This document shows positions 24,630 through 34,516 of a DNA stretch of 64,000 bases, piece by piece. Every line of letters begins with the position of its first letter. Position 1 is the first letter of the stretch. The DNA lies in NCBI GenBank assembly GCA_965153355.1, contig OZ231126.1:3844001-3908000 (forward strand), in the 5' to 3' direction. This DNA comes from Flaccisagitta enflata. Lineage: Eukaryota; Chaetognatha; Sagittoidea; Aphragmophora. A program made the translations under genes and the position numbers. The notes below the pieces were generated by a model that did no database searches, was not told the DNA's origin, and worked only from the letters and a program-made list of their open reading frames with translations.

Positions 24630-25858
24630 GCCGCTGCTACGACGAGTCGGACTCGGATTCTCTTCACCTTTCTGTTGTTGTTGTTTTTGTTCCTGTTCTT
24701 CAGAGGCGAGTCGTTTTCGCTTCAACTTTTCGCTCAAATCCCGAACTCTCTTCTTCTTCCTCTCCAACCGTTCCTCATCTTCATCGTCTTCATATCCCTC
24801 TCTATCCTCTTCCTCTTCTTCTCGATGTCTTCCACCCGATTTGCTCGTCGACGACGAGGACGACGACGGTCCTCCTCAGCAGGCGCATCCGACGCCGAAG
24901 ACGAGGCCGTCGAAGTCTTGTGGACTTTGCGGGGTTCTTGTCCGTGCGTCGACGCGCTGACGGTGATGCTGTCCACTTTCCGCGAAGAAATGGACACTTT
25001 GCGCACTTCCTCTCCATTTCCACCACTTCCTGCGGAAACAACAACGGCCGGCGCGGTGACGGTGGCGGCGGCGGCGGCGGAAGAAGAGGAGTTAATCGTC
25101 AACGAGGACGGTCCTTTGCTCTCTTTGACGTACTCTCCGTCTTCTTCGGACTCGGACATTTCTCTGCTGCTTCCTAATGGAGAAGCGGATGACAGAACTT
25201 TGGCCACGGCGTCTTTTAGACTGTCTTTGAGGTTGCGCAAGTCGACGGGTTTGCCGTGGACGTCGACCACGTCTTTGGAAGGGACGTTGGAGGAGGAGGA
25301 AGACGAAGCGGAAGCTGCGGTAGTCGTCGAGACTGTCGCCGCTTCTCCATGATGGGCCTTGAGCTTCTGTCGTAGATCGCCCGGTTCCAAGGCCTTGGTC
25401 GATTCTTTATCCCTTCCTCCTCCTCCTCCGCCTTTGCCATCGCCGATTCTGTCCATGACGGCGCCGACGCGTTTCAACGGATGATCGACGCCGCGATCGT
25501 TGGCGCCGCTGTTGCGACTTCCGCTGGCGCCACTTCCACCTCCCATCACCTCCAAGTCGTTGAGATTGATGTCTCGACCATCTTCGCCGCCAAACGGATC
25601 GTCGCCGTCGACGTCATTTTCCGGATTGTCGCGATCCAAATAATTGTACTTTTTGCCACCGCCGGCGTTTCCTCCTCCTCCTCCTTTGCCGCCGCCGGAA
25701 GACGACGCCGGAAATTTATCGGCGTAGACGGATTTGTCTTCGCCGCTGCCGGAACTCCATCGGCCGCCGAAGTAACCGCCACCGCCGTTACGGCTTTTAC
25801 CACCACCTCCTCCTCCTCCTCCTCCACCACCGAGGCTGTGACGATTGCGATGACTCAT
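14096..25858 (-). CDS. large SR-like/B-box zinc-finger nuclear protein, ten exons
   Basis: Exons on the minus strand: 25858-23959, 23394-23114, 22874-22807, 22502-22269, 21314-21147, 18764-18550, 18121-17877, 17534-17196, 16292-16045, 15727-14096. Each junction is AG|exon|GT and all phases agree, except that exon 1 needs one frame change (between about 24875 and 24740). About 1,776 residues. In order: Gly-rich N terminus; acidic and Ser-rich stretches with [15 protein letters not shown]; charged RD/KD/RS repeats (exons 1-3); a coiled, charged part (exons 5-6, [20 protein letters not shown]); proline-rich exons 7-8; a B-box zinc finger whose last Cys and His residues are in exon 10 (C-x2-C-x9-C-x2-C-x4-C|x2-C-x3-H-x8-H); polyQ, polyAsn and an acidic C terminus. 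RS/RD repeats and proline-rich exons are typical of nuclear RNA-processing or transcription factors; the exact family is not recognised. No RING or NHL domain is seen, so it is not a standard TRIM protein. Kozak context AAAATGA fits the chosen start, but an acidic open frame continues upstream to about 25939. Confidence 0.8.
15728..16044 (-). other. intron separating the two halves of the B-box
   Basis: 317-bp intron with donor CAG|GTTAGT and acceptor CCACGCAG|ACG. It falls just after FLCQ, so the zinc site is encoded on two exons. Nothing else is recognised in it. Confidence 0.75.
16440..17155. repeat. (AAAG)n/(GA)-rich array filling an intron
   Basis: About 700 bp of almost pure purine on the plus strand, mainly GAAA units with GAGA and GGTGAGA variants, within the intron 16293-17195. 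In the sense (minus) direction the transcript would be an almost uninterrupted pyrimidine tract of about 700 nt. Confidence 0.95.
17600..17860. repeat. CA-rich degenerate microsatellite in an intron
   Basis: ACACACAAAC- and AGACACAC-type repeats in the intron 17535-17876, TG-rich in the sense direction. The open frames here on both strands come from the repeat. Confidence 0.85.
18122..18549. other. intron, nothing special
   Basis: 428-bp intron with donor CAG|GTCAGT and acceptor TCTAACAG. Contains a 19-bp T-run on the plus strand near 18368-18386. Confidence 0.6.
18765..21146 (-). other. largest intron (2.38 kb), carrying a foldback
   Basis: Donor AAG|GTAAGT and acceptor AAAAACAG. It contains the foldback 19751-20435 and, at 20885-20960, a short repeat (CTGCCCACCTGTCCGCAACG) that recurs near 46395. 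Confidence 0.65.
19751..20435. mobile_element. foldback element, 685 bp, arms about 200 bp
   Basis: ACAGATTCGGACGGAATTAA at the left pairs with TTAGTTCCGTCCGAATCTGT at the right. The arms stay highly similar for about 200 bp, including CGCCCCTGAGCGGAGATAT and its inverse. The loop is AT-rich and non-coding. AAT flanks both ends and could be a 3-bp target duplication. Confidence 0.75.
21470..21632 (+). other. small antisense open frame in an intron
   Basis: Plus-strand frame with polyproline, QQQQQ and then [20 protein letters not shown], ending at TAA 21630-21632. It lies in the intron 21315-22268 of the minus-strand gene. Its amphipathic, protein-like tail followed by a stop suggests a captured 3' coding end or a chance frame; no donor or acceptor supports it clearly. 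Confidence 0.25.
22503..22806. other. intron, nothing special
   Basis: 304-bp intron with donor CAG|GTGCGA and acceptor TTATCAG. No repeat or RNA recognised. Confidence 0.6.
23395..23958. other. first intron, with a short direct duplication
   Basis: 564-bp intron with donor GG|GTGAGT and acceptor TTTACATCAG. GAGTCGAGAACATGGCAGGA followed by AGTGTAAGTT occurs twice (about 23440 and 23758). A C/G-run palindrome is near 23701-23728. Confidence 0.65.
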
Positions 25859-25866
25859 TTTCGCAT
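25855..25866 (-). promoter_or_regulatory. three-codon uORF overlapping the main start
   Basis: On the minus strand ATGCGAAAATGA reads ATG-CGA-AAA-TGA. Its stop overlaps the main ATG (A of ATG at 25858). Such a start-stop overlap can throttle translation by requiring reinitiation. It matters only if the transcript starts upstream, which is not shown. Confidence 0.4.
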
Positions 25867-26690
25867 TGACGTCGTCGTCGTCGTCGTCGTCCCACGAAAC
25901 GGAGGACGGAAAAACACCTTCGTTGTCGTCGTCTTCTTCGTTCGCCCTTCGCTACGAAAACGCGGGAGATGATGTCACTCAAGTCGGCTCATCTCGAGAT
26001 ACACACGAGACCCGTCACGCCGTCACGCAAAAAGATAAAATGTCCCAAAGTCGGTGTGGCCCAGATGCACAGCTCGACAGGTGCAATACACACGAGACGA
26101 GAGAGATGCGGAAATCACCGAGTCAATGACACACACACACACACAATAACACACAGAAATTGAAACGCCACGGCAAGAAGAAGAAGAACGTGTACGCGGG
26201 GAAATCTTCCACAAACGAGATATCAAAACCACGGAGCGCGTAATGTGTGTTGAGACGCGATGGCAAAAACTTGGCCAAATTAACAGAAAACATGGACGTT
26301 ATAGCGCGAGAGATTGAATTGAAACTGAGTTTGAAGCGAAAAAATGCCCCCGCCCCTAACTATCTCTTGCAAAGGAAAAAGATTTCGTTTTGTATATATA
26401 TGAACTACTCTAACTTTCTCTTTAGGTCGGTAATGCTTTTGCTGTGTGGTTGTTGGTTGTATATCGAACGGAAACCGCGAAAGTCACCTTTTTTGACGGT
26501 AAGATTTTAAGTATGCTTTTGAGTCTTGTTAAATGAGTCTTTTTTATAAATGATAAGGTTTCTCGAGATTTGTTACAGTGTTTCAAACCCGTTGCTGTTG
26601 GTTGTTGATGGTTATGCAACGGCTGAGGAAACTAAATTCAGCCACCTGTGATGGAGAAAGAGATGATCATGATAACAAATTCACTGACAG
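25867..26690. other. upstream region of the large gene
   Basis: Starts as GC-rich (CGTC)n-type sequence, then CA-rich (26125-26160). No TATA box at a sensible position was recognised. An acidic open frame continues upstream of the main ATG to about 25939, next to TTTTCGTAG, which could be an acceptor of an undetected 5' exon. Confidence 0.35.
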
Positions 26691-26692
26691 GT

Positions 26693-27035
26693 AACTAAAA
26701 AGCTTACACGTGATTAAAACACGACGGAATCGATTGTAAATTGCGATTAAATATGGTTAGGTAATGGAAAGATGAGAGAGATAGTTTACGTGGCTTCTCC
26801 GATTAAGTGAAGCGCGAATTTGAGAATGGCGTTTAGAGAAAAAGAAGATCATAAACTTAAACCTGTAAGTTTACTGACACATAACCAAAACGCTTGCACG
26901 TGATTAAAACACGACGGAATTGATTGCAAACATGGTTAGTTAATGGAAAGATGGGTTTAAAGTCAATTGTCACGTAATAGAGATAGTTTACGCGGCTTCT
27001 CGGATTACATAAAGCGCGAATTAGATTTGATTTTG
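26693..27035. repeat. direct duplication of about 140-150 bp upstream of the large gene
   Basis: 26696-26835 and 26888-27030 share CACGTGATTAAAACACGACG, GGTTAGxTAATGGAAAGATG and GATAGTTTACGxGGCTTCTC in the same order. Each copy has a CACGTG E-box. Confidence 0.65.
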
Positions 27036-27660
27036 GTTATGGTGTTTCATGACCTCGGCGATATCAAAAACAGAAAGCAAAGTGTAAACGTTCGCGTTGC
27101 TATATAGCGAGAACAAAGGAAAAACGCCCGTATACATATCGATGATCGGTCAAAGAAAAGGCGTTTGTTTTCGTTACTAGTCCCTTTTTTTCCACACCGG
27201 CCCAATCGTGAGAGAGCAGAAAAGACACGCTTTCACCCCAAAGCGGAACAAAGGAAGGGAATAAGGGGAGAGAGAAAGAGAGAGAGACGGGAAAGCGATA
27301 CAAGGTGAGTACGATTATGGCCGAAGGGAGAGAGAGAGAGAGACAACGCGGGACAATGAGGAGGAAGTGGAGGTGGAAAGGAGGAAGACCGAGACGAGGA
27401 GGAAAAGGAGGAAGAGGAGGAGAGAACATCAAAAGAAGCGGAGGAGGACGTGGAGGAAGACGGATGGAGAGAGGCGAGCACGAGGGGAGGATGAAGTTGT
27501 TCGAATGGGGCTCCCTCTAAATCCTCGATTGTCTCTACGTAGCATCTGAGGGCAAAACAAATGACGAATGTAAAATGGTTGAGAAACTTAGTTGAGGCAA
27601 TTGCAGATGCTGAGAGGGAAAGATAAGGATATGAAAAGGTGTAAGAACTAAGATTAGCCG
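27036..27660. other. intergenic, purine-rich in part
   Basis: 27240-27500 is rich in GAGA, GGAGGA and AGGAAG on the plus strand. The frame 27305-27520 is Arg/Gly-rich and not recognisable as a real protein. Confidence 0.4.
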
Positions 27661-27988
27661 CAGGGTGGCAGAAACAGGGGCACACTTGGCTCATTGTGCC
27701 CCGGAACTATAGCTCAAAAGTCGGACTTACATATTTGATGACGGAAAAAATCGAGGAAAAGAAGAGAAAAATAAGAGGAAAATGGAAGAATCTGAAGGAT
27801 TAATAGGGTTTTAGGTTTGATCACTTTTTATTTGACATGAGAACTCTTAGTTTCTATGAAATTTAAGGTAAGATGCAGAAAACTAGTAGTTTTATGCAAT
27901 TTTTACAAAATAAGTTGATTTTTAAAAGTCGGACTTATAGAGCTGCGAAAATTTGTGCCTCGGACCTATAGAATTTTCTGCCACCCTG
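27661..27988. mobile_element. MITE, 328 bp, TIR CAGGGTGGCAGAAA
   Basis: CAGGGTGGCAGAAA at 27661-27674 is matched by TTTCTGCCACCCTG at 27975-27988. Inside, GTCGGACTTA occurs twice. GATTAG occurs just outside each end, but at unequal distances, so the target duplication is uncertain. Confidence 0.65.
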
Positions 27989-27999
27989 GGATTAGGAAT

Positions 28000-28588
28000 G
28001 GAGAGATGTAGGGTTGGAAAGATGTGGCCATGTGGGAAGACAAGGACAGGAAGATGGAAATATGAAAATCTATTAAAGATGAAGATTAACACACAGATCG
28101 GTAAAGTAAGGAACAGACGGATTGGTGAAGTTTATGAACAGATGGACTGGTACATGGAAAAGTGATGTGTGAATCGTTACACTAGGATACGCAAAGGGAA
28201 TCTATCTTGGTCGGTCGACCCAACCTGCTTTTAGGCGTATTATGCAGCTTAATGACCAACCTCTTAATGAAAACTTGCTTTTATCCCGACCCTTGGGAGT
28301 TTTCTTGACTTTGTCCCAATAATCCAAGATTTCCTTCTTATGAGTTCGGAATTTTTCCTTGTTCTTTCGTTTTTGTTCTTCTGATGTGACCATCTCCGCT
28401 TCGCAAATAAAAAGAGACTTCCAATGGCAGGGATAAGAGTACCACGTCCATTCAGGCTGAAGAAAATGAACATGAATTCACTCAAGGCAATAATCAAGTA
28501 GGTCCCATAGAGCACTTTAACGATCGACCCACCTACCGACCAACACGGTAAGTTCTAGAGTCGCGTGTCCGCGACTAAAAAAAAAGAA
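28000..28588. other. intergenic with a short-element tail
   Basis: No gene supported. 28522-28588 is a tail with ACCCACCTACCGACC, then CTAGAGTCGCGTGTCCGCGA, CT and an A-run: the hairpin end seen throughout the window. Confidence 0.45.
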
Positions 28589-28702
28589 AATGGAAAGTGA
28601 ACCGGGAAATACAATTCTTTCACCGAGATGCGTACATACTGTATATTCCTGGATTTACTTGCATAGTGATAGAAGAGTAAAGCTAGCGCTATGTGACTAA
28701 CC

Positions 28703-28815
28703 TCTTCATTCATGTCATAACTTCGGTTACTCTTTGTCGGGTCAGCGTAGGTTGCCAGATTTATGCAGAAGGGAACAGTATTCATTTGAGCTTCTTTGAT
28801 GAAGGGGCTGTCAAA
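28703..28815 (-). CDS. candidate internal exon of an unrecognised gene
   Basis: A good acceptor TCTGATTTCAG|G and donor GAAGAG|GTTAGT bound an open frame of about 37 codons containing FDSPFIKEAQMNTVPFCINL and ending in SNRSYDMNEE. The amino-acid mix is that of an ordinary globular or extracellular protein and unlike the surrounding repeats. The gene is not recognised and neighbouring exons were not found nearby, so it may be an exon of a long-intron gene or a relic. Confidence 0.45.
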
Positions 28816-29114
28816 CCTGAAATCAGAGTGAACAAGGTGTAGTACTTGCGTGCTTCGCATAGCAAAAAATTTGATTTTCTTCTTGTCCCACTAACCCAAT
28901 ATGGAGTGAAAAAAATCATGAAGATGACCGTTTTCTTTTTCTCAAAATTCCTTCATCTTCCGTCTTTGTTTTGGCCTTAAAGTTTACTCAGATTTCCCAG
29001 AATTCAGCAAAATCCTGTGTAGTCTTGTCACAAAAGGAACAATTGTTATCTTTAGAAAACCATGATTTTTATGAAAATAAATCAAAATATCAGAGCATAA
29101 GTTACGTAAAAGCT

Positions 29115-29350
29115 TGTGAAAAAACAGGTTAACAATTCTCTAAAGAGCAGAAGTTTATAAAAGCTAATTCAGAGAAGATCAGCATACTTTTTTATCCCAC
29201 TGCAATATACAAATTAGGCTCTCAAAAACAATTTTCTAAAAAACAGAAAATAAACAATTTTTGATAAAAGGAAAATGGTAAGGGTCCTAAAATTGCCCAC
29301 TCCACATTAGGTAAAGAGGATGAAAAGAAATAAGCAACTTTTGCAATGTG
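29115..29350 (+). repeat. dispersed repeat R, copy 1
   Basis: Shares TTTATCCCACTGCA, AAATGGTAAGGGTC and CATTAGGTAAA blocks in order with 30965-31195. The CAATATACAAATTAGG part also matches the right end of the minisatellite block near 10970. Confidence 0.55.
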
Positions 29351-29399
29351 AAGCACCAAAGTGTAGTACTGGTTAATATGTAAGCCTCGCTGATGAACG

Positions 29400-29470
29400 T
29401 AAAAACGCTTATGTTTTTATGAATGAATGAATGATTGAATGAATGATTGAATGAATGAATGAATGAATAG
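29400..29470. repeat. (GAAT)n tetranucleotide repeat
   Basis: GAATGAATGATTGAATG-type repeats at 29422-29468, close to a GACGGACAGAGCCTCTCATA tail at 29603-29622. Confidence 0.8.
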
Positions 29471-29796
29471 GATATTTATCGGATAGATGAAAAACTGGAT
29501 GAATGAATAAAAGATAAGCGTGGCGTTGGACATTGGTATTTTGAAAAAAACCTCAGAATTTTTTTTATTTTCATGAATGCGTTACCCATCGATCAACCAA
29601 CCGACGGACAGAGCCTCTCATACAAGTGAGGATGCACTGAGAAAGCAACTTATTGGATCACGCGTACGCGATTGACAGATTGACAGGATAGATTGTAATC
29701 ATGTGTAGTATTGCTACGAAAACAACTATTTGTTTTAGAAAATCATGAAACTTGTTAGAATAGACTAAAATTTCATTGTTTGAATTGTGAAAGTGC

Positions 29797-30962
29797 TTAC
29801 GACATCATGAACCATATCTTGACACTTGTTCCATCACTTTTTTGCATCATTTTTTTTCTAATGAATTATCCATTCTTGACCAAAAATCTGTTTTGACATG
29901 TGCTATCTGAGCCCATTCATACTATTTTAAAGAATCAGTCTTCAAATTGCATGCTTTGTACAGTAAAATTACCTTAAATTGGCAAAATTTTCAAGCAAAA
30001 TCTCAAAAAAGAGTAAGAATTATTTTAAAGAGGTATCTTTACTGCATTATTATCGACACAAATTGTATAACATGGTCAAATTTCTTTTGAGAGGCTGTTC
30101 ATATCTATCTGACACTAGTATAAAACTTTTTTGCCATATGATTTTTAGCATTTTGGATGTCCTTGTCAAGTAACTTTTAAAAAATGTCAGCTGACAATTG
30201 AATTTCAAAAAATAGGATATTTTACTTCGAAAAATTCATTTGAGGTACTTCCTAATAGAGTTTAGTCATGAAATTTGAATGGTAGTCAAAGGAAGCATTA
30301 AACCTTAAGCATTTCAAATTTTATCAAAATTGGTGGATTTAAAGTATCAATTTTGTGAGTTTTTCTATTTCAAATTGCGAATTTTAAAGTTTTTGAAAAA
30401 AAAAATTTTATCCCCTTAATAACAAATCTTGAACGTAGATGAATATTTTGCATTTTTAAAAACGTCAGACCCGAGATAATGTAATTTACTAGTGTCTGAT
30501 GTTTTTGGTTTTTTTAATTTTTCATTTTCTATGCAAATTTGTTATTCAGGGTGCACCTATGTCAGATTCAACAGAAATATAAAAAAAAGGATGTTTTCTG
30601 TTTAGAGTTTTAAATGGGGCACTTCCTAGTGAAGAAAAGTCATGAAAATTATATGGTAGTTAAATGAAGCACCGAACCATCTGCTTATCAATTTTCATTA
30701 CTATAATATAATTTTTGATATCTATTTATGAATTTTTAGATATCTATTTGTGAAATTCATGAAATTAATCATTTTTAAAAGAAAAATCACTAATTTTTTT
30801 TTCTGATGCCATTTTGCATCAATTTTCTCTGAAAACTACCCAAAGTGACATATATTATCAGCCGATAATATCAGGTGAATTATTTATTTTTAGTGAAAAA
30901 CATGATAAATTTTTTGCTCTTGGCGAAACTCAAGTGTCACAATAATTTTCATTGTGTCTTAC
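29797..30962 (+). repeat. 1.15-kb dispersed repeat, copy 1
   Basis: Colinear with 50694-51845 at roughly 90% identity by eye, with no tandem structure. Contains a 64-codon frame (29979-30173) that is kept open in the other copy. Confidence 0.75.
29979..30173 (+). other. conserved small ORF in the 1.15-kb repeat
   Basis: 64 codons starting MAKFSSKISKKSKNYFKE, with KLFCHMIFSILD near the end. The other copy (50873-51088) keeps the frame with scattered substitutions. Lys-rich start then a hydrophobic end; no family recognised. Shared descent alone could explain the open frame. Confidence 0.3.
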
Positions 30963-30964
30963 TT

Positions 30965-31195
30965 AAAAACCAGATCAACAATTCTATAAGGAGAAGAAAT
31001 TGGTAGTAGCTAATTAAAAGTGTCAGCATATTGATTTATCCCACTGCATTATGCAAATAAGTGCCTCAAAATGAATTTGTAAAAAAATGGAAGATGAACT
31101 ATTTTGATAAAAGAAAAATGGTAAGGGTCTTAAAATTGGTCACACTACATTAGGTAAAAAGGGTGAAAAGGAATAACCAATTTTTACTATGTGAC
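30965..31195 (+). repeat. dispersed repeat R, copy 2
   Basis: Direct, diverged copy of 29115-29350; the two bracket the 1.15-kb repeat. Confidence 0.55.
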
Positions 31196-31746
31196 AAGTG
31201 CAACAATTCATCCTATAGCATAAGTGATTTGGTCGTATTCTAGCAGGCTCTAATTTGTAAGTTTACTGTTTTCAAACCCACAGCAATTTAGCTGTTGATG
31301 AAACAATTTTATTTAGATTTAGTGACTTAGGCTCGTAGAAAACTCTGGGCTCGCCTGTGGCTGCATCGCATGATGTTTGCTCTTCATGAAACATGAATCT
31401 TAATCAAAGGTGAACCACCATGTCTCAAGAAAAGCTAGAGGAATGCTCGTCTGTCATTGTTTCTCTGAGCGAAGTGCTCCAAGACAGACACACTGACACA
31501 CAAAATGACAGTGTCTTTATAAAAGCATCTTATGGTATTCTTAGTATTTAAACATCAACTGACCCAAAAACCCACATAATTCGCGAGGACTACATAAAAA
31601 ATGATCAGTGAAATCTGTAGACCTCACATTTTACTATCATATGTGAACAAAAGTAGCTTCAATTCATTTAAGAGAAAAAAAAAAGAAAATGGAAAATAAA
31701 CCAAAAAACACGGTTCTTTCACCAAGATGCATATGTAAAGCACCCA
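31196..31746. other. intergenic, nothing recognised
   Basis: No supported gene, RNA or strong repeat. A CAGACACACTGACACACA patch lies near 31484-31501. Confidence 0.35.
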
Positions 31747-31860
31747 ACTAGGATATAAGCCTTGAGGCTAAAATCTGGGCCTTTAAGTTAGAACCTGGGC
31801 ACAGGACTTAATTTGAGCCTCAAAGCTGTGTTTTGAACTTCAAAAGCGATTGATGGACAA
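31747..31860. repeat. remnant of the 20-bp GAGCCTTGAGGCT minisatellite
   Basis: Degenerate modules (ATAAGCCTTGAGGCTAAAAT, CTGGGCCTTTAAGTTAGAA) resemble the array at 12838-13155. Confidence 0.45.
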
Positions 31861-31959
31861 AGGAGGAGAAGGAGAAATTTCCCATGTAAAAGCAAAGGTA
31901 ATTTGAAAAAAAAAACAAACAGTCAGGGTTCACCAATGAAAATATCTCAATTCTAAAGG

Positions 31960-32400
31960 TTTTGAAAGAAAAAAAATGTACCGATTCTTATTTTTTTACA
32001 GAGGGGTCCTAAAAAAGGTATAGAATCAGAATATGATACAATATTCATTTTGGTCTAACTTGGGCCAAAAAAATCAGAAACGGTTTTTAGTGCTAAACAC
32101 AGCCACCTATGCTATAAAATCAGCATTTGTGTATAAGATTTTCAAAATTTTTTTTTAAAAACAAATTTCTTGTTATAATTGATATTTCAGTAAGTTTGCA
32201 ACATTGCACTATATGCCTAAGGGGCCTAAAAATGGTTTTAAAAAGCCAAAAAAAAAGGAAATCATTCAAATTTCTTGAAATTTCAAAAAACAAGCATTGG
32301 AAACAGTGTATTTTGGTAAAAAACATGTTAGGTATGAAGTTTATCCATCTGCTAAAAGAAAGGCGTTATCTGTGAAAAATGCAAAACTGCAATATGAAAA
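31960..32400 (+). repeat. dispersed repeat X, uninterrupted copy
   Basis: Matches, in inverted orientation, 38117-38245 plus 36690-36990. Shared blocks include TTTTTTTACAGAGGGGTCC, CAAGCATTGGAAACA and AAAAAACATGTTAGGTATGA. Confidence 0.6.
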
Positions 32401-32980
32401 TGAGATTTAAGGTCACCCGGGACCTCTGAGGGCTGCCCCGGCCCTGCCCCTGCCCAAACATACAGAATTCCATCATCCAATCCAAATCTTTCTAGCTTTT
32501 CAGGAAAAGGGAGTAAAAAAATCGATCTTAGACTTCCAAGAGGAACAAGGTCAAGATAGTTTTTGATATGGAATGCTCTCACTCATACGAATACAAAAAA
32601 AATTTTAACTCACCTTGTTCACTATAGACTTTTTGGGGAAAATGACTTTTGTTGACAGTGATGAGACGACCCTTTTAGACCCATTTCTTATATCTACGGT
32701 CAACTTTTCATTTCCTTGATAGCAGAGCACGCACAATTAAAGTCATCAAGTGACAATGACGCTTTTGTTCATGTCCACAACAAGAACGTTATTACTTTGC
32801 ATTGAAAAAAATCACTTGTAGTTATGATTAACCATCCTTTCTTTCAGATTTATCTGCTTTGATTTTTTTTTTTCTTTTTCAATTTTTCCTAAAAAGAGCA
32901 TATTCATTAGGGAGCGACACATGCTGATGACTATGTTTCTACACAAGGACACAGAGGCTGTCAAATTGCCAAGTAAGCCA
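32401..32980. other. intergenic, nothing recognised
   Basis: A GC-rich patch near 32415-32455 (GGGCTGCCCCGGCCCTGCCC) lies in AT-rich sequence. No gene. Confidence 0.35.
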
Positions 32981-32989
32981 CCAATTCAT

Positions 32990-33140
32990 GTGACAACAAA
33001 CAAACAAATGAACAAATAAACAAACGAATGAATAAAAGATTACATGAACAAACAAACAGATGAATGAACAACGGAATGAATGAACAAATGAATGAATGAA
33101 GAAACAAACGAACGAATGAATGCTTGAATGAAGAAACTAA
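32990..33140. repeat. mixed tetranucleotide repeat (ACAA/GAAT)
   Basis: Runs of AACAAACAAATG and GAATGAATGAAC type over about 140 bp. Confidence 0.8.
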
Positions 33141-33305
33141 CACGCGGGGAAACAAATGAAAACATATGTCAAATCATTTCAGGTCCAGAGTAAGCGTCGG
33201 CGATCGCGTGAGTCAGATATGTGTATAGATTCGTCTAATCCACTGGAAAGCGACGCTACGTTGGATCTTTCCCGGTATGAGTAGTTCAGCTGCTTTTGTA
33301 CGTTC

Positions 33306-33323
33306 TCTCTCACACACACACAC

Positions 33324-33364
<41 letters not shown>

Positions 33365-33480
33365 CGCGCGCACGCACGCACGCACACGCATGCATGCAAG
33401 CACACACGCGCACGCTCGTGCATGCACACGCACACACCCACATACGCACACATGCACGCACATGCATGCACATGCGCAAA
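33306..33480. repeat. (CA)n followed by a degenerate CACG/CATG repeat
   Basis: A pure CA run to about 33361, then alternating purine-pyrimidine CACGCACG and GCATGCA sequence to 33480. This is a long stretch of potential Z-DNA. Confidence 0.85.
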
Positions 33481-33639
33481 TGCGATTGAAACATCCTTGA
33501 TGATGATGAAATGTGATAACTTGCCATGTAAGTCTATCAATCAGACAATATCTCCCTTGAAAACAGATCTTTTGGCGTTGATGATTATTTTTTACATCAC
33601 TAAGTCCATGCCCAAATGCTTCATTGTTGCCTAAATGCC

Positions 33640-33929
33640 TACTCACATGCTTTTAGGGTAGCCGTGATTCTAAACTTGCTTTTGACGGAGACGCATACAA
33701 AACGCTGGCCATCTCCTTTTTCTCCCATGCACAAAAAGCATGCTACGAGGTAAGCCTTGGCATTGTTTATCAAAACTTTACCATGGTAGTGGCTGATTGG
33801 GATGGAACACCTTTTTGAGTTGTGGGCAGGCTTTGTCCGTCGGTCCGTCCATTGGTATGTCCATCAGTCCGTTGTTTTGTCAGTCTTTCCATAACGCGCG
33901 AGTCAAATGTTGAAGAAACGCGCATTTGG

Positions 33930-33974
<45 letters not shown>

Positions 33975-34145
33975 GCAATACGGCAGTGCTGCAAAGTTAC
34001 ATCACCTTGCAATAACCTACAAGTTGTAGGGTACAACATTAAAAAGAATTTCAAAAAGACAATTTTCAATAATGCAATGCACGGACGGACCAACTGACAG
34101 ACTGACACAGCAAGGAGTACAATCGCGTGTCTGCGACTAAAAATA
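33640..34145. other. intergenic with (TG)n and a short-element tail
   Basis: GTCCGTCGGTCCGTCC at 33836-33851, (TG)n at 33935-33974, and a tail at 34078-34145 (GGACGGACCAACTGACAGAC, then the variant hairpin AATCGCGTGTCTGCGACT and an A-run). Confidence 0.5.
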
Positions 34146-34278
34146 AGACAAGTGACAATTGTGGTTGCAGAGCCGCACCTTCTTTGGTCAGCGGTACACA
34201 ACATGAAATATGATAACTTGACGTATTGGTCAGTTGGTCAGTCGATGTCTTTTGGAAACGGCTCTTTTGGCGCTTATA

Positions 34279-34516
34279 TTTTTAGTCGCATGCACGCGAC
34301 TCTACACCCCGCTTTGTCGGTCGGTCCGTCGGTCCGTCGGTCCGTCGGTTCGTCGGTACGTCGGTCCGTCGGTACGTCGGTCCGTCCGTCACACTACTTT
34401 TTCGGCGTTTTTTAGGTTTTTGGCCTCACTGCTCCTGCCCAAATGCTTTGCTGACCTCAAATATTGCTCCTGCCCACCTGCACGCGACTGGGGTAGCCGT
34501 GTATCCGGCCTTGTTT
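34279..34516 (-). repeat. short hairpin-ended dispersed element (subfamily A), longest copy
   Basis: Minus-strand reading: AAACAAGGCCGGATACACGG, then CCCAGTCGCGTGCAGGTGGG, two GGGCAGGAGCA blocks, AAACCTAAAAAACGCCGAA, (GACGGACC)n for about 70 bp, then GCGGGGTGTAGAGTCGCGTG, hairpin and A-run. The GACC/GACG run is longer than in sister copies. Confidence 0.8.

Noticed and set aside
24304-25352. Long plus-strand frames opposite exon 1
   Set aside because: Ser/Pro/Leu- and Arg-rich shadows of the minus-strand Gly/Ser/Glu-rich coding sequence. The minus-strand reading continues correctly across introns; these do not.
33306-33540. Cys/Val-rich frames over the CA/CG repeat
   Set aside because: Products of the dinucleotide repeat in several frames.
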